DNA from: Desulfobulbus sp.
Lineage (GTDB): Bacteria; Desulfobacterota; Desulfobulbia; Desulfobulbales; Desulfobulbaceae
Reading direction: 5' to 3'
NCBI GenBank assembly: GCA_011051825.1
Contig: DRKH01000068.1
Coordinates: 1-6,593 of the forward strand
DNA: 6,593 nucleotides
A program made the translations under genes and the position numbers. Below, piece by piece: positions 1-5,932 of this stretch. Numbering within the stretch: position 1 is the stretch's first letter; each line of letters starts with the position of its first letter. The notes under the pieces were generated by a model. It did no database searches, was not told the DNA's origin, and worked only from the letters and a program-made list of their open reading frames with translations.

Positions 1-2
1 AG

Positions 3-1829
3 AAAGAGCCTGCTGTTGAAACCGTCGCCCGTGCTGCCATGGAAACAGCGGATACCGCCTACCCGGATGACGTCCTGGACCCCAGTGCAATTCAACCGGT
101 CGAGGATAAGGTAGCCGATGATTTTATTGAAGAAGAATTGAGTATCGGAACGGAGATCGCCCCGGCGCTGGCCGGTTCCGATGAAGAGAGCTCTGAAGAA
201 GAACAGCTTGATGGTGAACTGGAAGAGGAGCTCGATCTCTTTTTCGCCGATGAGGAGACAGAGACCTTTGTGCTTGATGGTGATCAAAGCGAAGAAGAGG
301 TTGACAGCCTTGAGCTCTCCTTTTCCGAGGATGACGTTGCAGCCGGCATAGATGAAGGGACCAGCGAGTCTGAAGAATCTTTTTTTCTAGCAATAGATGA
401 AGAAGATGAGGATTCGTCGTTTGTCCCTGCCCTGGCTGATGCCGACGAAGCAGGCGGGTTTGACGAAGACGAAACGATTGCCACCCTTGACGGGGAACCC
501 ACCGCAGAAATTGACGACAAACTCGATGCCTTCTTTGGTGTTGATGAAGAACCTGAAAGTCCCGGTGAAGAAACCGACCTTTTCACCGACCAGGAGGAAG
601 AGCTCACGGTTGCTCCGGCCCTGGCCGATGCCGATGAAGCAGGCGGGTTTAACGAAGACGAAACCGTGGCCACCCTTGACGGGGAACCCACCGCAGAAAT
701 TGACGATAAACTCGATGCCTTCTTTGGTGCTGATGACGAACCTGAAAGCCCCGGTGAAGAAACCGATTTCTTCATCGACCAGGAGGAAGAGCTCACGGTT
801 GCCCCGGCCCTGGCCGATGCCGATGAAGCAGGCGGGTTTAACGAAGACGAAACCGTGGCCACCCTTGATGGGGAACCCACCGCAGAAATTGACGACAAAC
901 TCGATGCCTTCTTTGGTGCTGATGAAGAATCTGAAAGCCCCGGCGAAGAAACCGACCTCTTCACCGATCAGGAGGAAGAACTCACGGTTGCTCCGGCCCT
1001 GGCCGATGCCGATGAAGCAGGCGGGTTTAACGAAGACGAAACCGTGGCCACCCTTGACGGGGAACCCACCGCAGAGATTGACGATAAACTCGATGCCTTC
1101 TTTGGTGCTGACGAAGAACCTGAAAGCCCCGGCGAAGAAACCGACCTTTTCACCGATCAGGAGGAAGAGCTAACGGTTGCTCCGGCCCTGGCCGATGCCG
1201 ATGAAGCAGGCGGGTTTGATGAAGACGAAACCGTGGCCACCCTTGACGGGGAACCCACCGCAGAAATTGACGATAAACTCGACGCCTTTTTCGGTGGTGA
1301 TGAAGAACCTGCTCTGTTTGATGAATCAGGGGTGGAACATACCGAAACACTGCAGGCCCTGGGAGTCAGTCTTGCCGCTTTTACCGCAATACCCTCAGCT
1401 GAGCAACTTGAGCAGAGCAAAAACTATATTCAACAGCTCCAGAAGGAACCTGAACAGCCACCGGAACGAACAGTGCTTCTGCAGCTGCTTCACTCGGTAC
1501 TGACCCTGATCCCTGAAGAGACAGAACATCTTCCCGAAGGAACCACTGAGCTGACAGAGTACCTGCACCGGGAAGTGGAAGCCAACGATGGATCTTCCGA
1601 CGTTCTGATCACGGCAATCAGTCGCTTTACGGATTGGCAGAAAAATATGGTCCAGGGGCTTCTTCAGAGACAGTCTATTCCTGAAAGAGCCGAGACGCCG
1701 GGGCCGGAGAACCTTGAACGGGTTACATCGGAAGTACGATCCGGTTTTGATGAACTGCGTTCCGCCCTGAAAGAGGAATTCAACTCCCTTCGCAGCGAGT
1801 TAAAGGCCGACGACTCTCAAAAAACCTGA
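3..1829 (+). CDS. Acidic tandem-repeat protein, 5'-partial
   Basis: I do not recognise a named family. The frame is open from base 3; the first ATG (39) has no Shine-Dalgarno sequence and the preceding codons (KEPAVETVARAA) match the acidic, Ala-rich style that follows, so the true start probably lies outside the window. Residues below count from that ATG. Residues 1-130 are acidic and low in complexity and include a degenerate repeat (LDGELEEELDLFF near 58-69). Residues 131-424 hold five copies of a 63-residue unit, the last cut short, with core motif TAEIDDKLDAFFG; a typical unit has about 23 Asp/Glu and one Lys. Residues 430-596 are different: amphipathic helices with few glycines and a likely coiled coil near 560-590 (heptad-like FDELRSALKEEFNSLRSELK). 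No signal peptide or membrane segment is visible. Probably a cytoplasmic, largely disordered, strongly anionic protein whose C-terminal helices mediate assembly. The function is unknown. Confidence 0.85.
   Translation, partial: KEPAVETVARAAMETADTAYPDDVLDPSAIQPVEDKVADDFIEEELSIGTEIAPALAGSDEESSEEEQLDGELEEELDLFFADEETETFVLDGDQSEEEVDSLELSFSEDDVAAGIDEGTSESEESFFLAIDEEDEDSSFVPALADADEAGGFDEDETIATLDGEPTAEIDDKLDAFFGVDEEPESPGEETDLFTDQEEELTVAPALADADEAGGFNEDETVATLDGEPTAEIDDKLDAFFGADDEPESPGEETDFFIDQEEELTVAPALADADEAGGFNEDETVATLDGEPTAEIDDKLDAFFGADEESESPGEETDLFTDQEEELTVAPALADADEAGGFNEDETVATLDGEPTAEIDDKLDAFFGADEEPESPGEETDLFTDQEEELTVAPALADADEAGGFDEDETVATLDGEPTAEIDDKLDAFFGGDEEPALFDESGVEHTETLQALGVSLAAFTAIPSAEQLEQSKNYIQQLQKEPEQPPERTVLLQLLHSVLTLIPEETEHLPEGTTELTEYLHREVEANDGSSDVLITAISRFTDWQKNMVQGLLQRQSIPERAETPGPENLERVTSEVRSGFDELRSALKEEFNSLRSELKADDSQKT
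429..1310 (+). repeat. In-frame 189-bp tandem repeat, about 4.7 copies
   Basis: Copies begin at 429, 618, 807, 996 and 1185, each exactly 189 bp apart; the fifth diverges after about 1310. Each unit encodes 63 residues beginning ALADADEAGGF. Copies differ by a few substitutions, many of them silent (for example gacgacaaa versus gacgataaa), plus residue swaps such as FDEDETI/FNEDETV and GVDEE/GADDE/GADEE/GGDEE. Near-identity at DNA level suggests recent expansion or gene conversion. Because 189 is divisible by three, other frames and the opposite strand also stay open, giving long shadow ORFs. Confidence 0.97.
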
Positions 1830-1907
1830 CAGGCGCCGGGATCATGCAATTCCCTGGTCGTTTGTTGTGGCTGGAACCAAAAAATCCGGTCCAGCCATGC
1901 TGGTTTA
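1828..1907. repeat. Two-hairpin repeat element, copy 1
   Basis: This copy fills the gap between the convergent genes. The conserved block (about 1858-1907) matches those at 5972-6023 and 6065-6114. Stem B pairs GGCTGGaACC (1869-1878) with GGTCCAGCC (1888-1896), with one bulged A and a 9-nt loop. A competing hairpin pairs CCAGC (1891-1895) with GCTGG (1899-1903) around CAT. Upstream, GACAGG (1828-1833) can pair with CCTGgTC (1853-1859), or CCGGGA (1836-1841) with TCCCtGG (1851-1857); either gives an imperfect stem A abutting the block. The block's terminal TTTA supplies the TAA stop of the minus-strand membrane protein. It may act as a bidirectional terminator or 3'-end stabiliser, but there is no clean U-tract. 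Confidence 0.8.
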
Positions 1908-2912
1908 TCCTTCGCCACCGATAAGAATATAACGCCAGTAATGATAAGACGAGACAAGGACAAACACGGTCAGAAAGAATAGAGAGGACTTAACAGCTGA
2001 GGCCTGATAGCCGGTCACGCCGGATTCCAGGTCATCAACGGATCGTAACGGTTCAACAAGGGCTCCACTCATACCGAAAAAAGCACCCAGAAACAGCGCG
2101 AAATAGAGAACAAAACCAATATAATGGTATTCGGGCTTGAGAATACAGAATGGGCATTTATGGAACGGCATTGCATAAATATAAGAGGAAAATTCGCTTG
2201 TAACAACGGTCAGGGAGAGAAGAAAGAACCAAAGCCATCCACTGCTGAACAATACACACGCCCAGCGCTGCCACCGCTTGAGTAAAAACAAGCCTATGCA
2301 GAGCAGCCCTCCGGCTGTTCCATAAAACAAGCCCATGCTCAAGCCATGGGAAAACCCGCCGATCAGGTTGGTTCCGCCCCCTGTCGTATCTCCAAAGACT
2401 ACAGCACAACAGGAAGTGATAATATCGGGTTTCAGACCGGTAATGTAGAGTATTTCAAGGGTAAGATCGAGAATGAGCAGGGGGATGAGCAAGAGCAGAT
2501 AGAGATATTTTTTCCGTACCAGCGGATACTTTTCCGAATGAATATCCAGCTGATGCAGGACAATCCAGAAGCCATAGAAAAAAACGCCGACGATTTTAAC
2601 CACCAGCGCCGGTACGCCGTAACTGTCGGCAAGCAGGCTGCCGGTGGCACACATGGCCCCGGCAATGGATTGACTGAAAAAGTCCGCTGCAAGCACAAAG
2701 ACAATAAGGGATATAATCTGGATACCCAGGGCATACTCGACCAGGGTGGAGGTTAACCATATCTCGTTTTCCAGCCTGATCTGGCGGTTGGAGTCACTGG
2801 CCGGATCCCAGTAGAGAAGGACCCGGATTGCGCTTCTGGCGGCAAGCCCCATCAGAAACAACACGATCAGCCCGCATAACAGCAGGGCTATGCTCCAGGA
2901 ACTAAGCAACAT
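1905..2912 (-). CDS. Polytopic membrane protein with membrane cysteine motifs (MCA, SCC, CPFC)
   Basis: Uncharacterised integral membrane protein of 335 residues, the last gene of the operon. About eight hydrophobic segments are visible, near residues 5-25, 58-78, 99-120, 136-157, 187-211, 217-237, 262-284 and 308-328. Cysteines stand out: Cys88 in GAMCATG, Cys168-Cys169 in TSCCAVVFG and a CxxC (Cys253, Cys256) in PFHKCPFCIL, just before EYHYIGFVLY. They lie at or near membrane boundaries, which suggests thiol redox chemistry or soft-metal (Cu+) binding, like the membrane relay partners of periplasmic thioredoxins; this is inference. The ATG (2912) overlaps the end of the ATPase gene by 11 bp and lacks a strong Shine-Dalgarno sequence, so translation is probably coupled. 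The stop lies in the edge of a repeat element. No link to a family such as DsbD or VKOR can be shown by eye. Confidence 0.85.
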   Translation of the reverse strand: MLLSSWSIALLLCGLIVLFLMGLAARSAIRVLLYWDPASDSNRQIRLENEIWLTSTLVEYALGIQIISLIVFVLAADFFSQSIAGAMCATGSLLADSYGVPALVVKIVGVFFYGFWIVLHQLDIHSEKYPLVRKKYLYLLLLIPLLILDLTLEILYITGLKPDIITSCCAVVFGDTTGGGTNLIGGFSHGLSMGLFYGTAGGLLCIGLFLLKRWQRWACVLFSSGWLWFFLLSLTVVTSEFSSYIYAMPFHKCPFCILKPEYHYIGFVLYFALFLGAFFGMSGALVEPLRSVDDLESGVTGYQASAVKSSLFFLTVFVLVSSYHYWRYILIGGEG

Positions 2913-3579
2913 CGATACGGCCGTCTTTGATGTCGATTACCCGGTCAACATCTGCATGTTCCGTTACCAGCGGATCATGCGAGGTGATGATAATGGTTTT
3001 ACCGGCTGACTTTAAATCCTTCATAAAGTGCATGAACTCTTCACTGAGTCGACTGTCGAGATGGGCCGTCGGTTCATCGGCAAGGATAAGCGGCGGGTCG
3101 TTAATAAGCGCCCGGGCAATGGCGACCCGCTGCAGTTCCCCACCGGATATCTGGGAAGCGGGGAAATTGCGGCGATGGGAAATGGCAAACCGCTCCATCA
3201 GCAGAGCGGCCTTGCGGTGCATCTCCGCAGGCGCTATCCCCAGGGGGATCAACGGCAGGGTAATATTGTCCTGGACGGTCAATGCCGGCAGGATATTAAA
3301 GGTCTGAAAGATAAACCCTATGTATTTTCTCCTGTGAAGAGTAAGAAAACGATCCGGCAGCCTGGAGAGCTGTTTACCTGCCACGGTGACCCTTCCGGAC
3401 GTTGGCTGGAAAACACAGCCGATGATGGACAGCAGGGTACTCTTACCGGAACCGCTTGCACCTCTGAGACAGGTCATGCTGTTATCATCAATGGTCAGAT
3501 CGATCCCTTTAAGGGCCGTGACTTCGTTCACCTGTCCCTGGTTGTATATCTTGGTTACCCTGGTCAACTCTATCAGCAT
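2902..3579 (-). CDS. ABC transporter ATP-binding protein, MacB/LolD type
   Basis: Cytoplasmic nucleotide-binding subunit of 225 residues, a normal size for LolD/FtsE/MacB-type ATPases. All catalytic motifs are present: Walker A GASGSGKST (40-48), Q-loop Gln92 (FIFQTFNILP), signature ISGGELQRVAIARAL (144-158), Walker B LILADEP with Glu169, D-loop TAHLD (171-175) and switch His201 (ITSHD). The start ATG at 3579 has GAGG seven nt upstream. It lies 26 bp after the permease gene and overlaps the next gene by 11 bp, so it almost certainly powers the permease encoded at 3606-4802. Members of this family use ATP hydrolysis for mechanical work on periplasmic or membrane clients rather than classic import. 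The substrate cannot be read from the ATPase. Confidence 0.96.
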   Translation of the reverse strand: MLIELTRVTKIYNQGQVNEVTALKGIDLTIDDNSMTCLRGASGSGKSTLLSIIGCVFQPTSGRVTVAGKQLSRLPDRFLTLHRRKYIGFIFQTFNILPALTVQDNITLPLIPLGIAPAEMHRKAALLMERFAISHRRNFPASQISGGELQRVAIARALINDPPLILADEPTAHLDSRLSEEFMHFMKDLKSAGKTIIITSHDPLVTEHADVDRVIDIKDGRIDVA

Positions 3580-3605
3580 TTCACAACCTCGTCCCGCCCA
3601 ATGGC

Positions 3606-4802
3606 CTACATTCCGCTCAGGGCGGAATCCGCCGGAACGCTTGCACTGCGCCAGGCCGGAATGACGGTGGCGGCCAGGTAGGGCAGTACGGAAAGACTGA
3701 AGACCAGCAGGAATTGATCAAGCCTGAAAGACGGCACCAGCCGGAACTCGGGATAGATCACGGACCAACCGATCAAAACGGGTTTAAACAGGGATGCGTT
3801 GAAGAAAACGACATGGGCATAGGCCAGTGTACAGCCGACAATAAAGGCAATTCCGGAGACCAGAATACCCTCCCAGAACCGGACGGCCAGGACATCGGCA
3901 GTTTCCCAGCCGAGGATCTTAAGAATACTTATCTCACGCTTTTCTTCGGGGGAAAGTCCGGAGGCCTTATCCCAGGCAAGAATTACAAAAGCCGTCAGCG
4001 CCGTCAACAGACAGACCGAGGCAAAGCCGCTGCGCCAGCCGAAAACAACCTGATAGGTCCGGTTTATCTGCGACCGGGTCAGCACCCTGGTTCCGGGCAG
4101 GGCTTCTGAAATTTTCCGGGCAATGGTGGCAACTTCAGACGGATTGGCAACGTACACACAGAGATCCGTGGCCATTGAAGAAGGAATTGCAAACAGGTCA
4201 CGGGCATCATCAATATTCATGACAATCAGATCGTTGGTCAGGATATCGACTTCGGGCTTGAAAACCCCGGTTACCTCAAATGAGGTCTGTGACAAATCAG
4301 GCCGAAACAGGGAGAGCAGCGTACTCCCCTTTTCTTCCATTATCCGTCGTATCGACCTGCCGATAACGACCTTTCCCCGTGAACCCTGATCATAGCGTCC
4401 GCCCTCTTCAAGACTGAGGTTCAGCCTGTCAAGCAGAGGCATCCGTCCTGGTGCAATCCCCATGACGGTATAATTTGCTCCGGTCACTTCGTCAAAATAA
4501 TAGCCCCACACCCGAGGGACGATTTCCTGGATTCCGAAGATAGCAGCCAGCTTGCGGGAAAAATCTATCGGGATTTCTATCTGACGACCGGCAGACATTT
4601 TTTGAACCGTTATCTCCGGCGTACTTCTCAGTACCGAGGTCGCCGTCTCTGTTAATGCCTGGGTAACCAGCTGAAAGGAGGCAACAAGAAAGATTACCCA
4701 GGAAAAAACGATCAGTATGCTTAAATTTTTTGCCCGCCGCCTCCACAGGGAGGAAAGGGCATAATCCAGGATATTCAGGTGCTGTGTCAGCCGGCTGTTC
4801 AT
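3606..4802 (-). CDS. ABC transporter permease, MacB/FtsX type
   Basis: 398 residues with the four-helix layout of MacB/LolC/LolE permeases: TM1 at about 27-47, a large periplasmic domain at about 50-255, then TM2 (258-277), TM3 (311-333) and TM4 (362-382). Between TM2 and TM3 is the cytoplasmic coupling motif EEKREISILKILGWE (286-300), typical of the FtsX domain. Only one permease gene is present, so a homodimer with two copies of the neighbouring ATPase is expected. The ATG overlaps the stop of the preceding gene as ATGA (4799-4802), with GGAG about seven nt upstream, so it is translationally coupled. In this class the periplasmic domain moves with the ATP cycle to push or extract a client; with a NosL-like protein in the operon, a role in handling a metal or metalloprotein in the periplasm is plausible but unproven. 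Confidence 0.93.
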   Translation of the reverse strand: MNSRLTQHLNILDYALSSLWRRRAKNLSILIVFSWVIFLVASFQLVTQALTETATSVLRSTPEITVQKMSAGRQIEIPIDFSRKLAAIFGIQEIVPRVWGYYFDEVTGANYTVMGIAPGRMPLLDRLNLSLEEGGRYDQGSRGKVVIGRSIRRIMEEKGSTLLSLFRPDLSQTSFEVTGVFKPEVDILTNDLIVMNIDDARDLFAIPSSMATDLCVYVANPSEVATIARKISEALPGTRVLTRSQINRTYQVVFGWRSGFASVCLLTALTAFVILAWDKASGLSPEEKREISILKILGWETADVLAVRFWEGILVSGIAFIVGCTLAYAHVVFFNASLFKPVLIGWSVIYPEFRLVPSFRLDQFLLVFSLSVLPYLAATVIPAWRSASVPADSALSGM

Positions 4803-5131
4803 TGCTGCTCTCCGGCTGTAGTGTCCAGCGGAGGCGGGGCCCAGAACGATCCGGTTGGAAAATGTTCAAGGGCTCCGGGATGATCCATAAAAGGGGCAAT
4901 CGGATCACTTACGGCCGGATGGCGGGTATAGCGGGCCTCGGTTGCAACACAGAGATCGGTCAGGCCGAGCCCGGAGGTGACAATGTCGAACAGCTCCATA
5001 TTCTTCTCCTGTGCCGTCAACCGCTTGCGGCCCAAGGCATAAAAGGCGACATTAATACAACAGAGCACCACCAGTACCAGGACAAGAAGATGAACCGGGC
5101 GGCCGAAAAATCGGGCAGGCAACCGTTTCAA
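4799..5131 (-). CDS. Small single-pass membrane protein with His-Pro-rich periplasmic tail
   Basis: Conserved-looking protein of 110 residues with no function I can name. The basic N-terminus (KRLPARFFGRP) is followed by one membrane helix at about 13-34, giving an N-in anchor, then a periplasmic part. That part carries TSGLGLTDLCVATEARYTRHP and later DHPGALEHFPTGSFWAPPP; the regularly placed RHP, DHP and EHF histidines plus one Cys could bind metal or a partner. The only usable in-frame start is TTG (5131): an in-frame stop lies at 5150-5152 with no ATG between. It begins 13 bp after the NosL-like gene and its stop overlaps the permease start by 4 bp. Probably an accessory subunit of the neighbouring ABC module; this rests on position only. 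See the separate entry for the odd start. Confidence 0.8.
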   Translation of the reverse strand: MKRLPARFFGRPVHLLVLVLVVLCCINVAFYALGRKRLTAQEKNMELFDIVTSGLGLTDLCVATEARYTRHPAVSDPIAPFMDHPGALEHFPTGSFWAPPPLDTTAGEQQ

Positions 5132-5148
5132 TGGGTTCTGCGCCTCAT
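5128..5148 (-). other. Six-codon mini-ORF coupling nosL-like gene to the next gene
   Basis: On the minus strand the NosL-like gene ends AAATGA, and an ATG (5148-5146) overlaps that stop by ATGA with GGAG seven nt upstream, a better start signal than the downstream gene's own. The frame reads M-R-R-R-T-H then TGA (5130-5128), and that stop overlaps the TTG start at 5131 as TTGA. Reinitiation would therefore be natural. Alternatively one missing base would join the frames into MRRRTH-LKRLPARFF, so a sequencing indel or a -1 frameshift is possible. Confidence 0.35.
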
Positions 5149-5654
5149 TTCATTGCTCCACCATGCTTCATTTTCATTTTCATGCGCATGGATTGAACAA
5201 GATCATCGGTGATCTCATCAAAAGTAAGGATCCGGCGTCCGTTGTGATCCTTTAAAAAAGTTTCAGCAGCGGACTTGTCGGCAAAGGGAATAAACTCCTT
5301 ACCCATTGGCCCGAGAACATCACTGCCGACAACATAAAAAGCCTTTAAGCCGTCAATCCACTCCTGTGAGTAGTAATCCCTGACCCACACTTCTTTGATA
5401 TCTTTTGCAGCAACATTACCGTACTTCTGCGGGTTGTGATAAAAAACCATCAGATCCTTTACCCCGTCAAAAAACAGGGAACGGGAATCGGCAAGACGAA
5501 TCTGGGTTACCCAGTTTCCATATTTACCGACGAACATCCCGCATACGGCGCAGCGGGTATCCCGGCTGATTGTTTTCTCAGGCGCTCCCTGAACCAGGGC
5601 GACGGAAAAAATCAACCCCAAGCACACAACAGTGACTATCAATCCATTACGCAT
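5145..5654 (-). CDS. NosL-family periplasmic copper-binding protein
   Basis: 169 residues, first gene of the operon. The N-terminus is a signal peptide (MRNGLIVTVVCLGLIFSVALVQGA, to about residue 24). The mature start has the family hallmark RCAVCGM (Cys35, Cys38, Met40), followed by FFDGVKDLMVFY (61-72), WVRDYYSQEWIDG and a C-terminal NosL-type segment (GPMGKEFIPFADKSAAETFLKDH). Known NosL proteins are outer-membrane lipoproteins that bind Cu(I) and help copper loading of N2O reductase. This one lacks a lipobox cysteine at the expected site, so it should be a soluble periplasmic form. It also has a Met/His tail (MRMKMKMKHGGAMK), a likely extra Cu(I) site. No nos genes are visible, so a wider copper or metal role is likely. 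The ATG at 5654 is preferred over the GTG at 5660 because GGAGG overlaps the latter. Confidence 0.88.
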   Translation of the reverse strand: MRNGLIVTVVCLGLIFSVALVQGAPEKTISRDTRCAVCGMFVGKYGNWVTQIRLADSRSLFFDGVKDLMVFYHNPQKYGNVAAKDIKEVWVRDYYSQEWIDGLKAFYVVGSDVLGPMGKEFIPFADKSAAETFLKDHNGRRILTFDEITDDLVQSMRMKMKMKHGGAMK

Positions 5655-5659
5655 AAACA

Positions 5660-5664
5660 CCTCC
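5660..5664 (-). promoter_or_regulatory. Ribosome binding site of the NosL-like gene
   Basis: On the minus strand GGAGG sits five nt before ATG (5654-5652). It overlaps the in-frame GTG at 5660-5658, which rules that GTG out as the start. Confidence 0.75.
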
Positions 5665-5683
5665 GATTTTCAGTTCTTATTCC

Positions 5684-5700
5684 ATAGGCCACCGTCCTAT
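5684..5700. promoter_or_regulatory. Dyad upstream of the NosL-like operon, possible operator
   Basis: ATAGGcCACCGtCCTAT is a 17-bp imperfect palindrome (five paired bases, a mismatch, one more pair) lying 30-46 nt before the ATG of the operon's first gene, where a repressor or activator could act. It does not match the copper-regulator operators I know (CueR, CopY). No convincing -35/-10 pair is visible. It may be only another of the many palindromes in this gap. Confidence 0.25.
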
Positions 5701-5753
5701 CCATCCCAAAGAGTTCAGGATCAGCCGGTGGAATTTTGTTATCCGAAAACAGC

Positions 5754-5787
5754 GGGTTCCGGGTTCCGAGTTCCGAGTTCCGGGTTT
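5754..5787. repeat. Heptanucleotide tandem repeat (GRGTTCC)
   Basis: Four full 7-mers, GGGTTCC, GGGTTCC, GAGTTCC and GAGTTCC (5754-5781), are followed by a partial GGGTTT. A 7-bp period cannot keep a reading frame, so it is non-coding. It lies inside the loop of the diverged element. Confidence 0.9.
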
Positions 5788-5793
5788 AAAGTC

Positions 5794-5810
5794 AGCCGCC
5801 TTCGGCGGTT
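5794..5810. terminator. GC-rich hairpin, possible terminator
   Basis: AGCCGCC-TTC-GGCGGTT forms a compact 7-bp stem (one G-T wobble) with a 3-nt loop, followed on the plus strand by GTTATTTG. The U-run is broken, and no plus-strand gene ends nearby. On the minus strand it is followed by GACTTTAAA. It could be a weak terminator for transcription leaving the thioredoxin gene, or just a repeat palindrome. Confidence 0.35.
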
Positions 5811-5843
5811 GTTATTTGCAAAACATGTATTAATATCAATGCA

Positions 5844-5882
5844 GTAGGAGCCAGCCCCGCGGGCGATCTTTACCCGGCGCCC
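5844..5882 (+). repeat. REP-like palindrome with GTAG foot
   Basis: GTAGGAGCCAGCCCCGC then GGGCGATC resembles bacterial REP elements, which carry a GTAG/GGAG tetranucleotide at the foot of an imperfect GC-rich hairpin and are mobilised by REP-associated tyrosine transposases. The core stem is GCCC (5854-5857) with GGGC (5861-5864). A second pairing, GGGCG (5861-5865) with CGCCC (5878-5882), is possible. No transposase is in the window. Confidence 0.5.
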
Positions 5883-5932
5883 ATACGCTGTTTTCATGCG
5901 TTGTTGTGCCCTCCGAGCATGGGGGTTTATCC

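Larger units (their letters stand above)
5745..5932. repeat. Two-hairpin repeat element, diverged copy with long loop
   Basis: The end (about 5891-5932) aligns with the conserved block of the other copies: TTTTCATgCGTTgTTGTG, then a shrunken middle, then CATGggGGTTTATCC. Stem A is a perfect 9-bp inverted repeat, GAAAACAGC (5745-5753) and GCTGTTTTC (5887-5895), with a 133-nt loop in place of the 20-25 nt seen in neighbours. TTATCC directly before the left arm (5739-5744) looks like the end of an earlier unit. The loop holds other repeats, as if it had received insertions. Confidence 0.55.

Noticed and set aside
284..1420. Long ORFs in other frames and on the minus strand across the acidic gene (up to 258 aa on plus, 226 aa on minus).
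   Set aside because: They exist because a 189-bp repeat keeps every frame open; the products are low-complexity Ser/Ala or Pro/Lys-rich text with no domain, and only the acidic frame continues into a non-repeat helical domain.
2346..2756. Plus-strand 136-aa ORF opposite the membrane-protein gene.
   Set aside because: Antisense shadow; the minus-strand frame has clear membrane helices and operon coupling.
3028..3681. Plus-strand 217-aa ORF opposite the ATPase gene.
   Set aside because: Fully antisense to a gene with complete ABC ATPase motifs; its own translation shows no recognisable features.
5145..5654. Part of a nitrous oxide reductase (nos) cluster.
   Set aside because: Only a NosL-type protein is present; the ABC genes are MacB/LolD type rather than NosF/NosY, and no NosZ or NosD is visible.
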